Origin: Mermis nigrescens | Lineage: Eukaryota; Nematoda; Enoplea; Mermithida; Mermithidae | Assembly: GCA_036768485.1 (NCBI GenBank) | Contig: JAVLUZ010000771.1 | Span: 1-64,000 of the forward strand | Length of the DNA: 64,000 nucleotides | Direction of reading: 5' to 3' | In this document: piece after piece, positions 9,241 through 23,099 of the stretch | Layout: each line of letters opens with the position of its first letter | How positions within the stretch are numbered: position 1 is the stretch's first letter | The notes under the pieces: generated by a model | Told to the model about the DNA's origin: nothing | The model's input: only the letters and a program-made list of their open reading frames with translations | Databases searched by the model: none | Translations under genes and position numbers: made by a program

Positions 9241-10812
9241 TGCCTGTTTTTTGCAGTTTACTGTAAGACCAGAAATCCTTATGCTGCAAGCTTCTCAGTT
9301 ACCCTCTTTTTTATTTGCAAAAAATTTAGGAAGGGCGAAAGAGTTCAGTCTTTGGGAAATGGGGATGACCGAAGCAAATGAAAATGTATCGACGTGTTTC
9401 CTTAGAAAAGTTTGACTGCTTGATTCTATAACATGTGTTACGCGTGTCGGAGATCGCATTTCTTTCACGTTTTTGTATGTTCAACTGAATTTTTTCAATC
9501 GGTTTTCAGTTTCATGCAAAGTAAATGACATTTTTGAAATTCCCATGTTCTCGACTATCAGAAACATGTATCTTTATCGACTTTTGTTATCTCCCTGATG
9601 ACTAAAATCTGTTTCACACAAGTTTGGGCATAAATTTTAAAACCATATGTCCGACAATAAGCCGACAGATTTCGATTATAGCATTGATTTGATATACAAT
9701 GATCGTAATCCGTCGGCTTACTTCCGAGAAAAATTCAAAAAATTTATGCTTAAACTTATGTGAAACAGACTATAGATTTTCGATCTAGTCTTTGATAATT
9801 CTAAGGCGCGTGACCCATTGGTAACAGTTGGGCTAAAGGAACAGCGGTGTACTGCATTCTAAACATTGATCGTTCGACCCAAGTCTGAAGTATGGGTTAA
9901 TCTGATAAATCCTTCTTTAAACTTGTTTCCTACTGACTGTATTACCGAGTTAGAGAATTCCTAAAATTTTCAACGGAATTCAATAAGCTGAGTTTTTGAA
10001 TTCATTTTTCGGTTCTAAGCTGATTCAGAGACCGGAATACATGACGGAGGTATGTATGTAGGTACTATTACCTACCATGAGAGATTGTGTCACTTGCCTA
10101 CACCATAAGGCATCCGTATTCTCACGCTTTTCTGGTAGGTAGGTATAACGCGCTGTTACCATACTCTCGTTTTCGTTTATTACGCATGCCCACTCAAGTT
10201 AATGCTTTCTAATTAAAATAACATTCTTCCGCCAAAAAAGTGAGATATTCTCAACAGCAGAGCCTCATTGGAAGGCAATCTCGCAAAAACGTTTGATATA
10301 CTCCTTGCAGAAAACTCGTAAGCATTCTTTCTTTTAATTTTAGAAAGTTTTGAATATGCACTACTGTTTATATAAATAATTTAACAGCTGTTAGAATTGA
10401 TCGTACGTTGATTGGGTGTAGGAGTCTCCCGTTTCGCAATTAACTTCGAGTGACGCATTTTCTTGGTGCTATTTATGGTGGTATGTACCTAACTTTTGAG
10501 AGAAAAGCATGATTTTTCAAATTGTTTTTTATTCTTGTCTACTTGACATATACATACATAGGTACCCACATTACTTAGGTAGGTAATTTCCTTCTACTAA
10601 TGCTGCCTATCTAATTTATTTATTCATTCAACGTAACGTCAGCTGCAATACCTCGAGATCAGGTTTTTAAGTTCGTATTCGAGCTTTACCTGTTTTGAGC
10701 TCTGATCGCTGGCAGAAATCAGTTGTTTGTTTCTCGGCCATGCACTTATTACCTACTAAATGACAATTAAAACTAAAATACATTGCCTACGCTTCTATGC
10801 GCAAATTTACAT
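9241..10812. other. Non-coding stretch with one mariner-type MITE
   Basis: I see no gene. About 9606-9772 is a copy of the TAGTCTGTTTCAC MITE. Short taggtag runs and a ggtataacgcgctgttacc palindrome (near 10144) are present. Confidence 0.5.
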
Positions 10813-10940
10813 CACACGAGGGCGTGAGCCCTCCCGAAAGACCAACAGACCCCCAGAATCAAATTTTTGGCATGTTTTCTGAATGTTTGTCGATTTTACA
10901 CCACACAGACCCTCCCCAGTCTCGCTGCTGCCTGTGTATA
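10813..10940. mobile_element. hAT-type MITE, short CAYACSTGGGC subfamily
   Basis: It starts cacacgagggcg and ends near gctgcctgtgtata. Flanks are atttacat (10805-10812) and atgtacat (10941-10948), an 8 bp TSD with one mismatch. The internal cccccagaatc and gtcgattttacaccac match other short copies (28536, 42120). Confidence 0.65.
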
Positions 10941-10961
10941 ATGTACATTCTTAATACATTA

Positions 10962-11329
10962 TAGTCCGTTTCACGCAAGTTTGATTGAGGCGGCACTTAT
11001 AGGCTCATCGAGCTCCGAGCAATTTTTATCTCTCCTTTTTTGCGCTCAAACCCGTACGTTTGATGCTTCATCTGTATATAAAGACGCGCAATTATTTTTT
11101 TGGTCGAGCACTGATTCGTCTCGCGCAAGCGGTTGAACACTGGCCAGTGGCAGCACTCAAGCTGCCCAGGACTGTACACAAATTTGAGCATAATTTTTAA
11201 AACCGTGTCCGACAATAAGCTGACGGATTGCGATTATAGCATTGATTTGATATATAATTATCGTAATCCGTCCGGCTAACTTTCGAAAAATCAGTAAAAT
11301 TTATGCCCAAACTCATGTGAAACAGATTA
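10962..11329. mobile_element. Mariner-type MITE interrupted by an insertion
   Basis: The left end is tagtccgtttcacgcaag and the right end is the inverse (cagatta). The core from about 11170 matches 7593-7759. An unrelated piece of about 190 bp (gaggcggcac...) sits between 10987 and 11170; similar sequence recurs near 43440-43480, suggesting a further dispersed repeat. Confidence 0.65.
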
Positions 11330-11373
11330 CAGGAGAAAATTGAGCAAATACACCCAGAATAATTATAATAATA

Positions 11374-11755
<382 letters not shown>

Positions 11756-11759
11756 TAAA

Positions 11760-12272
11760 GATGATAAACAACTATAACAAAAACTAACAAATAATAATGA
11801 ATGATTAGCAGAAAAATAGAGTAAAAATTTTCATTGATTAAAATCTTTAACTTTTATTAGTTTTATTTATTTTAATTGGTGTCATTTATTTAACAGCTTG
11901 TGCCCCTTGTGCATAATTTTGTAGTAGTAATTATTATGTAAAAGCTGGTTACGCTTTTTGGTTATATAAAGAAATTAAAATATGAGGGAAAACGTGCATT
12001 AATTTTAAAACTGATTCGAGATAAGTGCTTCTCCTGCATTATCACATGATTGCTGACATCAATTTCGAAAAATTAGCTTTCACTTTGGTACAGCAGGCGA
12101 GGTAATTAGATGATCAATTCTTCATAAAATATAAAAATTTACGATAATGTTCATACATAATTACAAATACGAAAAAGTCAGTAAAAGGCTAATTTTCTTC
12201 AAAATGCTATATATCTCATGAAGTTTGCAACGAACAGTTGCAGGATTGATTTTTCAATGACCGACTTGTATG
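11760..12272. other. Non-coding AT-rich stretch
   Basis: No gene, repeat or RNA structure is recognised here. Confidence 0.4.
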
Positions 12273-12506
12273 CACACGTGGGCGTAGGGGGTGGTTTAGG
12301 GGTATGCACCCACCAGAAGGCCAAGTAGAATTCAATTTTTGAAATTTTTTTTGTTTTTTTTCGTAATTTTTTGATGCCAATGGATAGTGCTCGATGAGAA
12401 ACATTGAGAAATGGTGTTTTTTACTTTGCCACCATTTTTAAGACCATTTTTGACTTTGAAAAATCTTGCACCCCCCTTTCCAGAACTTTGGTGCTGCCCA
12501 TCTATG
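12273..12506. mobile_element. hAT-type MITE, CAYACSTGGGC family
   Basis: It starts cacacgtgggcg and ends gcccatctatg. The exact 8 bp TSD cttgtatg is at 12265-12272 and 12507-12514. The interior holds the family marker gatgccaatggatagtgc, the gagaaac stretch and the poly-T run. Confidence 0.92.
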
Positions 12507-12921
12507 CTTGTATGTAGTTTTAGGTCAGCTAACAAAAGATAGTGTCGATTGGTTATTTATTAAAGACCAACTGAATCCACGAAATCATGGCTAATCAGTT
12601 CACAATACAGCTATGATTACTTCCCAATGGCATTTCATTAGATCCAACTTTTCCGCTTTTTCGCTCATTGATATTATTTAATTAGACTAGTCAATAATCT
12701 GCAGCTTAGGAGAACAGTCGGCAGAAAGCCTCTTGAATATGACTGGCTGATCTTAATTTTTTTCCGTCTCGCGCGATGAAATTGTGTCCATAATGGATGG
12801 CATAATTTTCTATTCGAATTCACAAAGGTTTATGTTTGATCTTTTTTATCATTCTGTCAGATTATCTATTTTTCCCATATGTTAGTCAAGCGATGTAAGC
12901 GTGCTTTTATTGACTTACTAC

Positions 12922-13082
12922 CATACGTGGGTAGCAAGAAAATTCTGGGGGTGCAAGATTTTTGAAGGTCAAAAAAAAAGGAAAAAAGTTTCAAAAATTG
13001 AATTCTGGGGGGTAGTTTGATTTCTGGGGGTATTTTGGTTTCTGGGGGTGCATACCCCCAACCCCCCTCCCGCCCAGGTGTG
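12922..13082. mobile_element. hAT-type MITE, CAYACSTGGGC family, internally deleted
   Basis: It starts catacgtgggtagcaag and ends cgcccaggtgtg. The exact 8 bp TSD cttactac is at 12914-12921 and 13083-13090. At 161 bp it lacks the ccaatggatagtgc core of full copies, so it is an internal deletion derivative of the same family. Confidence 0.92.
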
Positions 13083-13179
13083 CTTACTACCTCTATATTG
13101 AACCTGAAGTGTACATATACTCTCATTTAATTTAATAATTTGGTTTTTTGTTGTAAAACATGTTCGAAAGCAAAGTTAA

Positions 13180-13290
13180 ATGACCAAGTCGTACAAATTG
13201 AATTTGCCGAAGTATGCACGCGATGAGGTCCCACATGAGCGTAGGAGTTTCATTGAAGACCTTCAAAATATCCTCGTAGACCCAGAATGA
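13180..13290 (+). CDS. Possible short host exon or micro-ORF
   Basis: An ATG-initiated frame reads MTKSYKLNLPKYARDEVPHERRSFIEDLQNILVDPE to TGA. The composition is protein-like and free of TE motifs. A GT donor candidate (gtagac) lies at 13276 after 32 codons in phase 0. The antisense strand also has a long open, protein-like frame (SFWVYEDILKVFNETPTLMW...), so the true strand is uncertain, and both readings may be chance or an old pseudogene. It lies 1.5 kb upstream of the exon at 14763 on the same strand. Confidence 0.2.
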   Translation: MTKSYKLNLPKYARDEVPHERRSFIEDLQNILVDPE

Positions 13291-13299
13291 AGCCTTTGA

Positions 13300-14762
13300 C
13301 GTTCTTCGCGATTCGTGCGATTTTCGCCCTACTATACCCCATGACTTTTATTACTGCATAAGATTCATAAATTTTGTAACACTGTGAAAACAGACTGTCA
13401 AGACCGTCTCGTTCGGCAATCATCTAGGCCGACAACAACGGTAAATTTTGAGCAAGATTTATGTGACCGTTATGCACAGCCGATTTCTGGGGGTCCAATG
13501 GGGCCAAATTGCCAAAAATAGTACCGAAAATTCAATTATGGAGGGTCTGTCGATTTTTGGGGTCTACCAGATTAATGGGGATCCAGACCCTCCACGCCTG
13601 TGTGTGAATATGAAACTCTGTACTCAAAAAGGTCTTCTTTATATCATGGAGCAAATCTAACAATATTTCGTTAAAGTGCTTGCAGCAGGCTTATTTCGTA
13701 AAGAAGAAAACGACAGAGTGATCAGGTTACTCTTCTTTCTGTCATTGTTAAATGTACGTACGAGTAAGTATGAAACGCATTATTCTCTTTCTATCTTGTG
13801 ACATTCGTAGAAATTAAATACATAATTTGTATAATAATTTAAGGCATTCTTAATGACATTTATTTGTTTTCCAGGCAGCCAGAAGCCATATTTTTCTCAA
13901 TAAATTTTAGAACAATTTTAGGAGCAATAACAGCCCTTTCATCATAGTTTTCTTCCATTTTGAAGCGTAAATTTTAGAAATTTTCGACAAGTGATTCTAG
14001 CCTCTAAAAGTTCTTCCGTCTATCATGAGTCTATGGGCACTACGCGCTCGGAGTTACGCTGAAGTCAAAGTTATTTAAAGATTTTTCGCAAAAAAATTGT
14101 CGGAAATTTCAAAATTTTACAAGAAAATGTTGTACTAATAACGAATTTTAAATAAAACCAGTTAAAGTAAAAGGCCGGAAAGACAATATTTCTGACGTAA
14201 AAGGCAAATTTCCGGACCCGCTTTCGACTAATTTTGAAAAAGTTGGGGTACCGTTCCCCCTTCCCGTTACAAAAATCTCAGATCCGCCACTGGACACTAG
14301 TGCATGTTGACATATGTATACTGTGACATATCTCCCTTGCTTTAAAAACTATGAAGTACGAAGGGAAATAATTTTTTTTTCAATTACCACTTTGTATTTT
14401 GGATGCTTCAGTAAATATTGATTCAATATTCATCCAAAGTAATATTTCATAATAATTCAAGGCTTCAGATCAAAAGTATGAGTGGATTCTCGGAGGAAAA
14501 AAAAAGTTGAAATAAATTCCGAGAAGCTGAAAATTTTAGGCATAGAAATTCTCATTACTTATCGTTATTTTTAGACTTTCGTCCGCTTGACTGAACTGAT
14601 TTTTTTATTTAGGCCATTGACCTTCGTTTAATCGACTAACCGAAATAAAAGGCAAATCACTTAATTGAGGGAACAGAAGGGAGACAAAATTCGTTTTCTG
14701 TCGAATACTGTCAAACTCTGAATGGCAACTTTATGACGACATCGGAAAGTTCAAAGTAAAAT
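13300..14762. other. Non-coding stretch with hAT remnants
   Basis: About 13460-13612 resembles a short member of the CAYACSTGGGC MITE family (ggtctgtcgatttttggg, cacgcctgtgtg). About 14160-14293 is the right end of a hAT derivative (aaaagttggggtaccg, agatccgccactg), as near 56850-56900. No gene is seen. Confidence 0.5.
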
Positions 14763-14974
14763 ATGTCGACCTTTTCTTGCCAAGTAGGCGAACCTTTTTA
14801 CGGGAGCAATGAAATGCCGGTAGAGGCTATTCTTGATTCGGAATATCCTCGGAAACATTCAACGCGAAAGACTACAATAATATCTGTTCCATCTTTGAAA
14901 TCATCTTTTAAAAATAGTTGCTATCAATGGGAAACTTGCGGCCTAAAACATAGCGAAAATTACAAGGAAAATAA
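14763..14974 (+). CDS. Candidate exon 1 of a PEAK/PRAG-type pseudokinase gene
   Basis: It opens with ATG (an in-frame TAA lies just upstream at 14757) and encodes MSTFSCQVGEPFYGSNEMPVEAILDSEY...SENYKEN plus two bases, ending at a good donor, gtgagt (14975). Those two bases plus the first base of the exon at 26279 make a Lys codon, and the frame stays open, so the intron would span the whole 10.2 kb hAT insertion. The N-terminus is Ser/Lys-rich and probably disordered, as in scaffolding kinases. I recognise no domain in this exon alone; assignment rests on strand, order and splice phase. Confidence 0.5.
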
Positions 14975-15367
14975 GTGAGTAATTTACCAAATATACACGT
15001 AAGGCTTCAGTAGCTTAGATTTCTAGATAAAAGAAAGATAAAAATTTCAGGGGAAAGCAAGATAAATTACTGCTAAAAATAAATGAAAATCAAAAATTGC
15101 TTATGGTCAGATTGTTTAAAATAGCAACAAAAGTAAAGATTGAGGTAGCTTTTGATTCCAGCTCTTCTTCAATTTTTGATAGTAACATTTTTTAAAAGTC
15201 AAATTTTAACAAATAGCTTTCTTTGTTGACTTTTGTGTTTGCAAGATTTTCGGCTTCTTTCTCCTCATAGTTGGCAGGCATTAGGAATTAAGTGCGTCTG
15301 AAAAGACTAGCAATCGTCGCTCAAGAATTTGATTGACAATAGGTATTACAATTTAAATGCGCTAATA
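14975..15367. other. Start of the first intron, unremarkable
   Basis: AT-rich intronic sequence between the donor and the hAT insertion; nothing is recognised. Confidence 0.4.
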
Positions 15368-16179
15368 CAGGGCCGGCCTTAGGGCTGGGCCAACTGGGCC
15401 GTGGCCCAGGGCCACCACTCTGATAGGGGCCACCACCTGGGTTATATTTTTTGAAATTTTGGCAAAAATTTATTTTTTGACACAAAAGAACGCTATTATT
15501 TTTAGCATATACTTACCGGTCAGTCAACGAAAACATTAAGCATAAAAAATGCATAGGATTTTACTAATATTAGACGCCACCAAAGAAAAGACTAAAAGCA
15601 ATCGATAATTATATAACCTGTTTGAATTTTGATGATCTTTTTCTTATTTACACAAATGTTGATCATACTTTATGCTGCCATTTACATTTTGAATGATAAC
15701 AGACTAAATTTTAAATAATCTTATCGATTGATAGTAGTTGAGCCTGCTTCCCTAGATCGCAACGTTATAACATCGCCTATGTTATAGCATAGGCGAGGAC
15801 GTAAAAATCTGCTCCCTGGCTTTTCTCAGGGAGCAATGCTGTAGCATATGCTGTGCTTAAGCATAGGCACCTGCTCGGGGAGGGGGGCAGAGCGTCAGCC
15901 CAGGGCCGGGGGAGGGGAATTTCCATGGGGAAATTTCCATGGAAATTTCCATGGGGGAAATTTCCATGGGGGAAATTTCCTAGGGGAAATTTTCTTGGAG
16001 AAAAACTTGAAATAACTCACGAACCAGCAGTCGGATCGGGCTAGTTTAAGGGTTAGGATAAGCACCTTGTTAACCAAACTATTACAAAAATTTTGATGGA
16101 GCACCTACAGTATACCAGCATTAATTTACCTTTTCCTCACTCAGGAACCAATGGCCGGATTTTGTTCAAATTTTCAGGA

Positions 16180-17190
16180 ATTGATGTGTGCTATGTACAG
16201 AATTTCAGCGCGCAGCCTACAGTATACCAATTTACTTTACACTTTCTTATATATTACTATTACTTTAGAAATAGAGGGCGGATTGGATTGAAATTTTAAG
16301 GGTAGAATAAATATCCTATTAGAAAACTATTACAAGAGTTTTGTGAAAATACCTACAGTATAAACCTTGGTTATTGCTAGTACATAATTTTAGCGCGCAG
16401 TCTACAGTATACCACTTTACTTTACACTTTCTCGTAGCACTCTATTCCAAGAATCACCAGCCGGATTTTGTTCAAATTTTCAGGATATGATGTACAAACC
16501 ATAGTTGTGCTGTAACACAAAATTTTAGCACGCAGCATACAGTATACTAGCATTTGTTTACAGTTTTGCATAATTCAAGAACCAATGCGCGGATTTTGTT
16601 TGAATATTCAGGATATGATGTACAAACCTTAGTTAAATGCTATGTACAGAATTTTAGCGCGCAGTCTACAGTATATCAGTTCACTTTACACTTTCTCGTA
16701 TTCCAAGAATCATCAGCCGGATCTTGTTCAAATTTTCAGGATATGATGTACAAACCTTAGTTGTGCTATGTACAGAATTTTAGCGCGCAGTCTACAGTAT
16801 ACCAGTTTACTTTACACTTTATCATATTCCAAGAATCACCAGCCGGATCTTGTTCAAATTTTCAGAATATGACATATAAACCTAAGTTGTGCTATGTACA
16901 GAAGTTTAGTGCGCAGTCCACAGTATACCAGTTTACTTTACACTTTCTCATATAGCACTATATTCCAAGGAACACCAGCCGGATATTGATGAATTTTTCA
17001 GAATATGACGTATAAACCTTAGCTGTGCTATGTACACAATTTTAGAGCGCAGCATACAACATACTAATTTACTTTTACACTTTCTCGCATAGCACTATAT
17101 TACAAGAACCGCTAGCCGGATTTAGTTTGCAAATTTTGGGGATATGACATATAAACCTCAGCTGTGCTATGTACAAAATTTTAGCGCACA
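16180..17190. repeat. Tandem array of an approximately 130 bp unit, left arm
   Basis: About eight units, each with ttagcgcgcag-tctacagtatacc, a tttactttacactttct stretch and agccggatcttgttcaaatt. The gcgcag marker recurs near 16205, 16392, 16527, 16650, 16782, 16907, 17041 and 17178. The inverse array is at about 23100-24020. Short open frames across it are repeat artefacts. Confidence 0.85.
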
Positions 17191-17514
17191 AACTACTGTA
17201 TGCTGATTTTTTATTTGCATTGTCTTTACAATACTCAATTTTTCAACAGTACCTGTCTAATGATGCCATATGGGGTTATTTTGCCCAAAAATGAGCAACC
17301 AATATATAGGAAAACATTGCTCAAATTTGATTATCATGCTATTTTGAACTCCTCAAAGTTTATCAGAAAACGCCTGAAAAAGGGCGATCTTTGCCTGCTG
17401 TTCAACTTGTGGAATTTTTAAACCCTGAGCTAGCGTTTACTTTATAAACTTCCACACAAAATCCATTAATAAGCAGAATTACTTCATTCGTGTCATCTGT
17501 ATTGATCTAAAAAT

Positions 17515-17960
17515 CAGCAAAGTTTGGAATATTTTTTTGTAAAGTTTGGAATATTTCTTGTAAAGTTTGGAATAATTTTTGTAAACTTTGGAATATTTTT
17601 TGTAAAGTTTGGAATATTTCTTGTAAAGTTAGGAATAATTTTTGTAAACTTTGGAATATTTTTGTAAAGTTTGGAATATTTCTTGTAAAGTTTGGAATAT
17701 TTTTGTAAAATTTGGAATATTTTTGTAAAGTTTGGAATATTTTTGTAAAATTTGGAATAAATTTTACATGTAGCTTTATAAATACTTTTGTAGAATTTGG
17801 AATATTTTTTGTAAAGTTTGGAATATTTTTGTAAAGTTTGGAATGTTTTTGTAAAGTTTGGAATATTTTTTGTAAAGTTTGGAATGTTTTTGTAAAGTTT
17901 GGAATATTTTGTAATTCAGATATTTTTTTGTCAAATTTGGGAATTGTTTTGTAAAGTGTC
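17515..17960. repeat. TTTGTAAAGTTTGGAATAT minisatellite, left arm
   Basis: About twenty near-identical units of about 20 bp. A second array of the same unit follows at 18415-18690 after a repeated lead-in (ggcgatctttgcctgctgtt near 17382 and its relative near 18270), so a unit of about 0.9 kb was tandemly duplicated here. Minus-strand frames such as FTKIFQTLQK are spurious. Confidence 0.9.
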
Positions 17961-20900
17961 AAATTTTATGTATCTGATCTGCATTTCTCAAGCATCGTTG
18001 ACTCTATTTTATATGCCCGGTGCAACTCATGCTCCTCTTTTTGCACCTGTAAGGATTGATTTTCCGCTTGTGAACACTATAAAGGTCACATTGCGAAATT
18101 TGTAGACTAATATATGAAACAGTTCTACTTCATACATGCATTTCCTTTTCATCAGTTGATAAAATTTGCAAAGATTAATGCGGACGCCTAAATTTGTTAA
18201 ACCTGCAAACATGTGAGGTTTCACCTTTCAGTCATCACTTTTAGCACTTAATGCGTGCCGCCCGGAAAAGGCGATCTATGCCTGCTGTTTAACTAGGGGG
18301 GGGGTGAGGTGTAAGCCCTGAGGCTAGGTTTTACTTTGAAGCCTTCACACATAAGCGATTGATGAATACATAACTTCATCTGTGTCATCAGTATTAATCT
18401 AAAAATTTCTAAACTTTTCAAATTTTTTTTGTAAAGTTTCAACAATTTTTGTAAAGTCTGTGATATTTTTTTTGTAAATTTAAAATATTTTTTTTTGTAA
18501 AGTTTGGAATATTTTTTGTAAAGGGTGGAATATTTTTTGTTAAGTTTTGGAATATTTTTTTGTAAAGTTTCGAATAAATTTTACTTGCTTAAGCATAGGA
18601 ATTTTGCCTAGTTTGGAATATTTTTTGTTAAGTTTGGAGAATTTTTGTAAAATTTGGAAAATTTCTTGCAAAGTTTGGACAATCTTCATTTAAAATGGCA
18701 TTGCTCCAGGATTGCTGACAAATTCTGTTGGCTATACATACAGTAGCATACAGAGAAGGCAGAAAAATGACAAAAAGTCGACAATGGTCAAAATCCCGAA
18801 ATGATCTACTTGAATATAGTCATGTTCCTCACAGTATAAAATGCTTGATTAGATTTAAATTTTGGGAAAATTGCATGTACTTTCTGCACGTACACAAATG
18901 GCTTAGTGTTTGTCCACAAAAGCCATGGAACTTCATTGATATTTATGTATGGTTTGCTTCAGCCTGTCATATAATTCTTCAAATACCGTGTGAAAAAACA
19001 TAGTTCTTTCCACAGAGTAAATGAATCAAATGAGTCACGCAAAATTTAGCCATATTTTATAAGAGATTGTAGAGTATATGAATAGACTATGCAAAATTAT
19101 CTGTTTTTGTGTTTGAAGTAATTTTTGACAAATATACCCCAAATTTTAACTAAAAATTATAGAACATTGCATGAAATTTAGGAATTTGGGCAAGTTAATT
19201 CTGAAAACTTCCGCCTCTTTGATCGAGGAAGTCCAAGACTTCAGTACTTTCCAACTATTTTCTACATATTTTTACCCTCCTACAGAAGATTTATATCAAA
19301 AAGCTAGGGTACTATGATATTAATAGAGAGGGTACATGGTTGATAACTTTGATATATGCAGCTTATGCTGGATTTCTAACAGCTTCTGAGGTATAAGCCA
19401 ATGAAATAATAATATAATAATAATATAATTATATTCAGCCATTGCTTAAGTTTAAGAAAGATAGCTTTTTTGATAGGTTTTAAGCATTTTAACACTGTAA
19501 GCTTCTTGAGACTGGAGCAATGGCCGAAAAACTCTTCTGTACTAGTGTTATAAGTATGTAAAATGCATCAGCTTGCGGGTAAACTGGAATAGTCGGCTTT
19601 TTGAGTAGCAAGTAAAAACTTGGAAAAAGCGATCCAACAAATCAAAATGGCTCTTTATTCTGAAATAAGGCACAATTTGTGGTCTGAGGAGCGCCCCAAT
19701 GGAGTGAATCCTGGAGCAGACACTGCCGAACATCAAGTAAATCAGCTCATGCATGAATAAAATTCACCCGATGTCTGATGAAGACAGAAACTTAAGTAAA
19801 AAGTGCAGATAATTTCATTTCTGTTGTGTGCACTCATACTTTGTGTGCTATTAAATATTAGAGAAAAATAGTCAAATGCTGTACCTTTGTCTTGAAAATA
19901 TTAGGCCAAGTTGTGAAAACTTCTCAATCCATCCAATGGTTTGTGCCTCAAAACCATAAATAAACATGTAGAAAATGGGTAATTTTCGTAGTTTATCCAC
20001 ATTGAGTAGATGCATGCTTTCCCATGTTTTTTAGCAAATAACTGACTAAAGTGCTTCATCTTTATGCCAATTTTATCATTTGTTACACCGAACAAACATT
20101 ATATTTACCAACCTCTCTTATTTTTAGCTAAATATAGAGCTATTTATGCAAAGATCCTAATTTATCCTTATTTTCACACAAAAGTGCCTGAAATCAATCA
20201 GAAACGGTCAAAATTGAGTTCTTATTAGGGCTAATGCCTGTAAAACTTATATAGCTTTAATGAGGTCATGCATATTTTAGATTAATAGAGTAAAAACAAG
20301 TCGCTATATAGTTTTATGGGCATTAGCCCTAATAAAAGCATTTGACCGTTTCTGATTGATTTCCAGCACTTTTGTGTGAAAATAAGGATAAATTAGGATC
20401 ATTGCATAAATAGCTCTATATTTAGCTAAAAAATAAGAGAGGTTGGTAAATATAATGTTTGTTCGGTGTAACAAATGATAAAATTGGCATAAAGATGAAG
20501 CACTTTAGTCAGTTATTTGGTTAAAGCAGCAGAACTTGTCATCAATGTGGATAAACTACGAAAATTACCTATTTTCTACATGTTTATTTATGGTTTTGAG
20601 GCACAAACCATTGGATGGATTGAGAAGTTTTCACAACTTGGCCTGATATTTTCAAGACAAGGTACAGCATTTGACTATTTTTCTCTAATATTTAATAGCA
20701 CACAAAATGTGAGTGCACACAACAGAAATGAAGTTATCTGCACTTTTTACTTAAGTTTCTGTCTTCATCAGACATCGGGTGAATTTTATTCATGCATGAG
20801 CTGATTTACTTGATGTTCGGCAGTGTCTGCACCAGGATTCACTCCGACAGGAGCGCTCCTCAGAGCACAAATTGTGCCTTATTTCAGAATAAAGAGCCAT

Positions 20901-22442
20901 TTTGACTTGTTGGATCGCTTTTTCCAAGTTTTTACTTAAGTACTAAAAAGCCGACCATTCCAGTTTACCCGCAAGCTGATGCATTTTACATACTTATAAC
21001 ACTAGTACAGAAGAGTTTTCGGCCATTGCTCAGTCTCAAGAAGCTTGCAATTAAAATGCTTAAAAGCCTAGCCAAAAAAGCTGTCTTTCTTGGCAAGCAG
21101 TGACAGTGTGTTGTATTATTATTGTATTGACCTGGGTAACCTCTCAGAGCTTTCTTAAACAAGCAATGGCTGGATATAATTATATTATTATAATATTATT
21201 ATTTCATTGGCTTATACCTCAGAAGCTGTTAAGAATCCAGCATAGAAGCATATCAATGAGTTATCAGCCATGCCCTATATTAATATCATAGTACCCTAGC
21301 TTTGATGTCTGTAGAAGAGTAAATATGTGAAAGCAGTTAGGCTGCTGAGGAGACTGGACTCTCATTTAAAGACGGGTCCTCTGTGTCCACCTTTAAATTC
21401 CACAGTTTCAATGCAGTGTTCTATGAACAGTTAAAATTTGGGGTATATTTGAAATTGTCAAACACACAAACATGGTTGCATGAATATTGTATATCACAAT
21501 CTCTTATAAAGCCATGGCTAAATTTAAATTTGACCTCATTTGATTCATTTGCTGGAAAGATATGTTTTTCACACATTATTTGAATTGACTGACGAATGAA
21601 GCAAGCCATACATAAATATATCAATGAGTTCCATGAACAACATAACCACATTTGATAGCCCTTAAAGAAAATATAGCAATTTCCCCAAACTAAATCCTAA
21701 TCAAGCATTCTGTGAGTATGACTATATTCAATTCATTTGACCATTAATCAGTTTCCATGTTTTCTTCTCTGTATCTTTAGCAATAAACCAACCAACAGAA
21801 TTTGTCAGCAATCCACAGACAATATGATTAAATGAAGTTAATCAAACTTTAGAAAATTTTCAAGGAGATTACATTTCAAAACCCAATATTCAAACTAGGC
21901 AAAATTCATGATTCACAATAGCCCAAGCAGAGTAAAGTTGTCAAAACACTACAAAGAATATTCCAAAACAACAGATTCACCCCTTTACAAATATTCAGAA
22001 AAAATATTTTAAATTTACAAAAAAATAATCACAGACTACAAAAATTGTTTGAACTACAAAATTTGAAAACAGAAATTTTGGGTCAGGCACAGATGAGGAC
22101 AATTCAATCAGCAATATGTGAAGGTTTTACGAAAGTATACAGCGCCGAGCAGTACTCGCCCCTGATTAACAGCAGGCACTCGTCCTTTCGAGCGTTAGCC
22201 AGAGATAGCAGGAAACCTCTGTTGCGGGTTTAGGTAGGCGTCATATCTTGCCGTTTTATCAACGACGAGTAAACAATATGTGTTTCGTACTGTTAATCTG
22301 CAAATTTCGCATTAATGACGCTTATAATGTTATAACGAGAAAATAATCACTACGTGCAAGAAGGCATGATTGCAAATATAAAAACAGAGTCAACGATGCT
22401 GAAAATGAGATCGTCACATCGTGACACTTTGAATTCCCAAAT

Positions 22443-22812
22443 TTGAAAATTCAAAACTTACAAAAAACATTCAAGCTTTTAAAAAATATTCCCTTTTTTG
22501 CTTTACGAAAATATTCCAAACTTACAAAAAATATATTCAAATTATACAAAGTACTATGTAAGCATCTAAAATTTAAATTTCAAATTTTACAAAAACTATT
22601 CAAACTTTTACAAAAAATATTCCAAATTTTATAAAATATTCCAAACTTTACAAGAAATATTTAAAACTTTAAAAAAATATTCCAAAATTTACAAAAAATT
22701 ATTTCTTTACAAAATATTTAAGCTTTGCAAAAATATTCCAAAGTTTACAAAAATTATTCCAAACTTTACAAAAATATTCCAAACTTTACAAAAATATTCC
22801 AAACTTTGCTGA
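22443..22812. repeat. Same minisatellite, right arm (inverse orientation)
   Basis: Units of ttccaaactttacaaaaata are the inverse of the left-arm array. It ends at the same flank, tttgctgatttttagatca. Confidence 0.88.
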
Positions 22813-23099
22813 TTTTTAGATCAATACTGATGACATGAATGAAGTAACGTGTTTATTAATGAATTTGTGTGGAAGTTTATAAAGTAACACGGGGACAAAA
22901 TTCCACAGAATAACGGCACAGGCAAAAGATCACCGCTTTTCAACGTTTTTCAAACCAAACTTTGAGCTCAAAATAGCATGATAATCAAATTTGAGCAATG
23001 TTTGCCTGTGTGGTTGCTCGTTTTTTGGGCAAGCACCCCATATAATAAATCGTGCGTACTGCTGAAAAATCGAGCATTATAAAGACGACACAATAAAAA

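Noticed and set aside
17507..17962. 151-residue open frame with FTKIFQTLQK repeats, resembling a repeat protein
   Set aside because: It follows exactly the 20 bp minisatellite period and exists in mirrored arrays; no codon-like variation is seen.
20517..20804. 95-residue open frame near the palindrome axis
   Set aside because: Its mirror in the left arm (19901-20095) is not conserved in the same frame, and no domain is recognisable.
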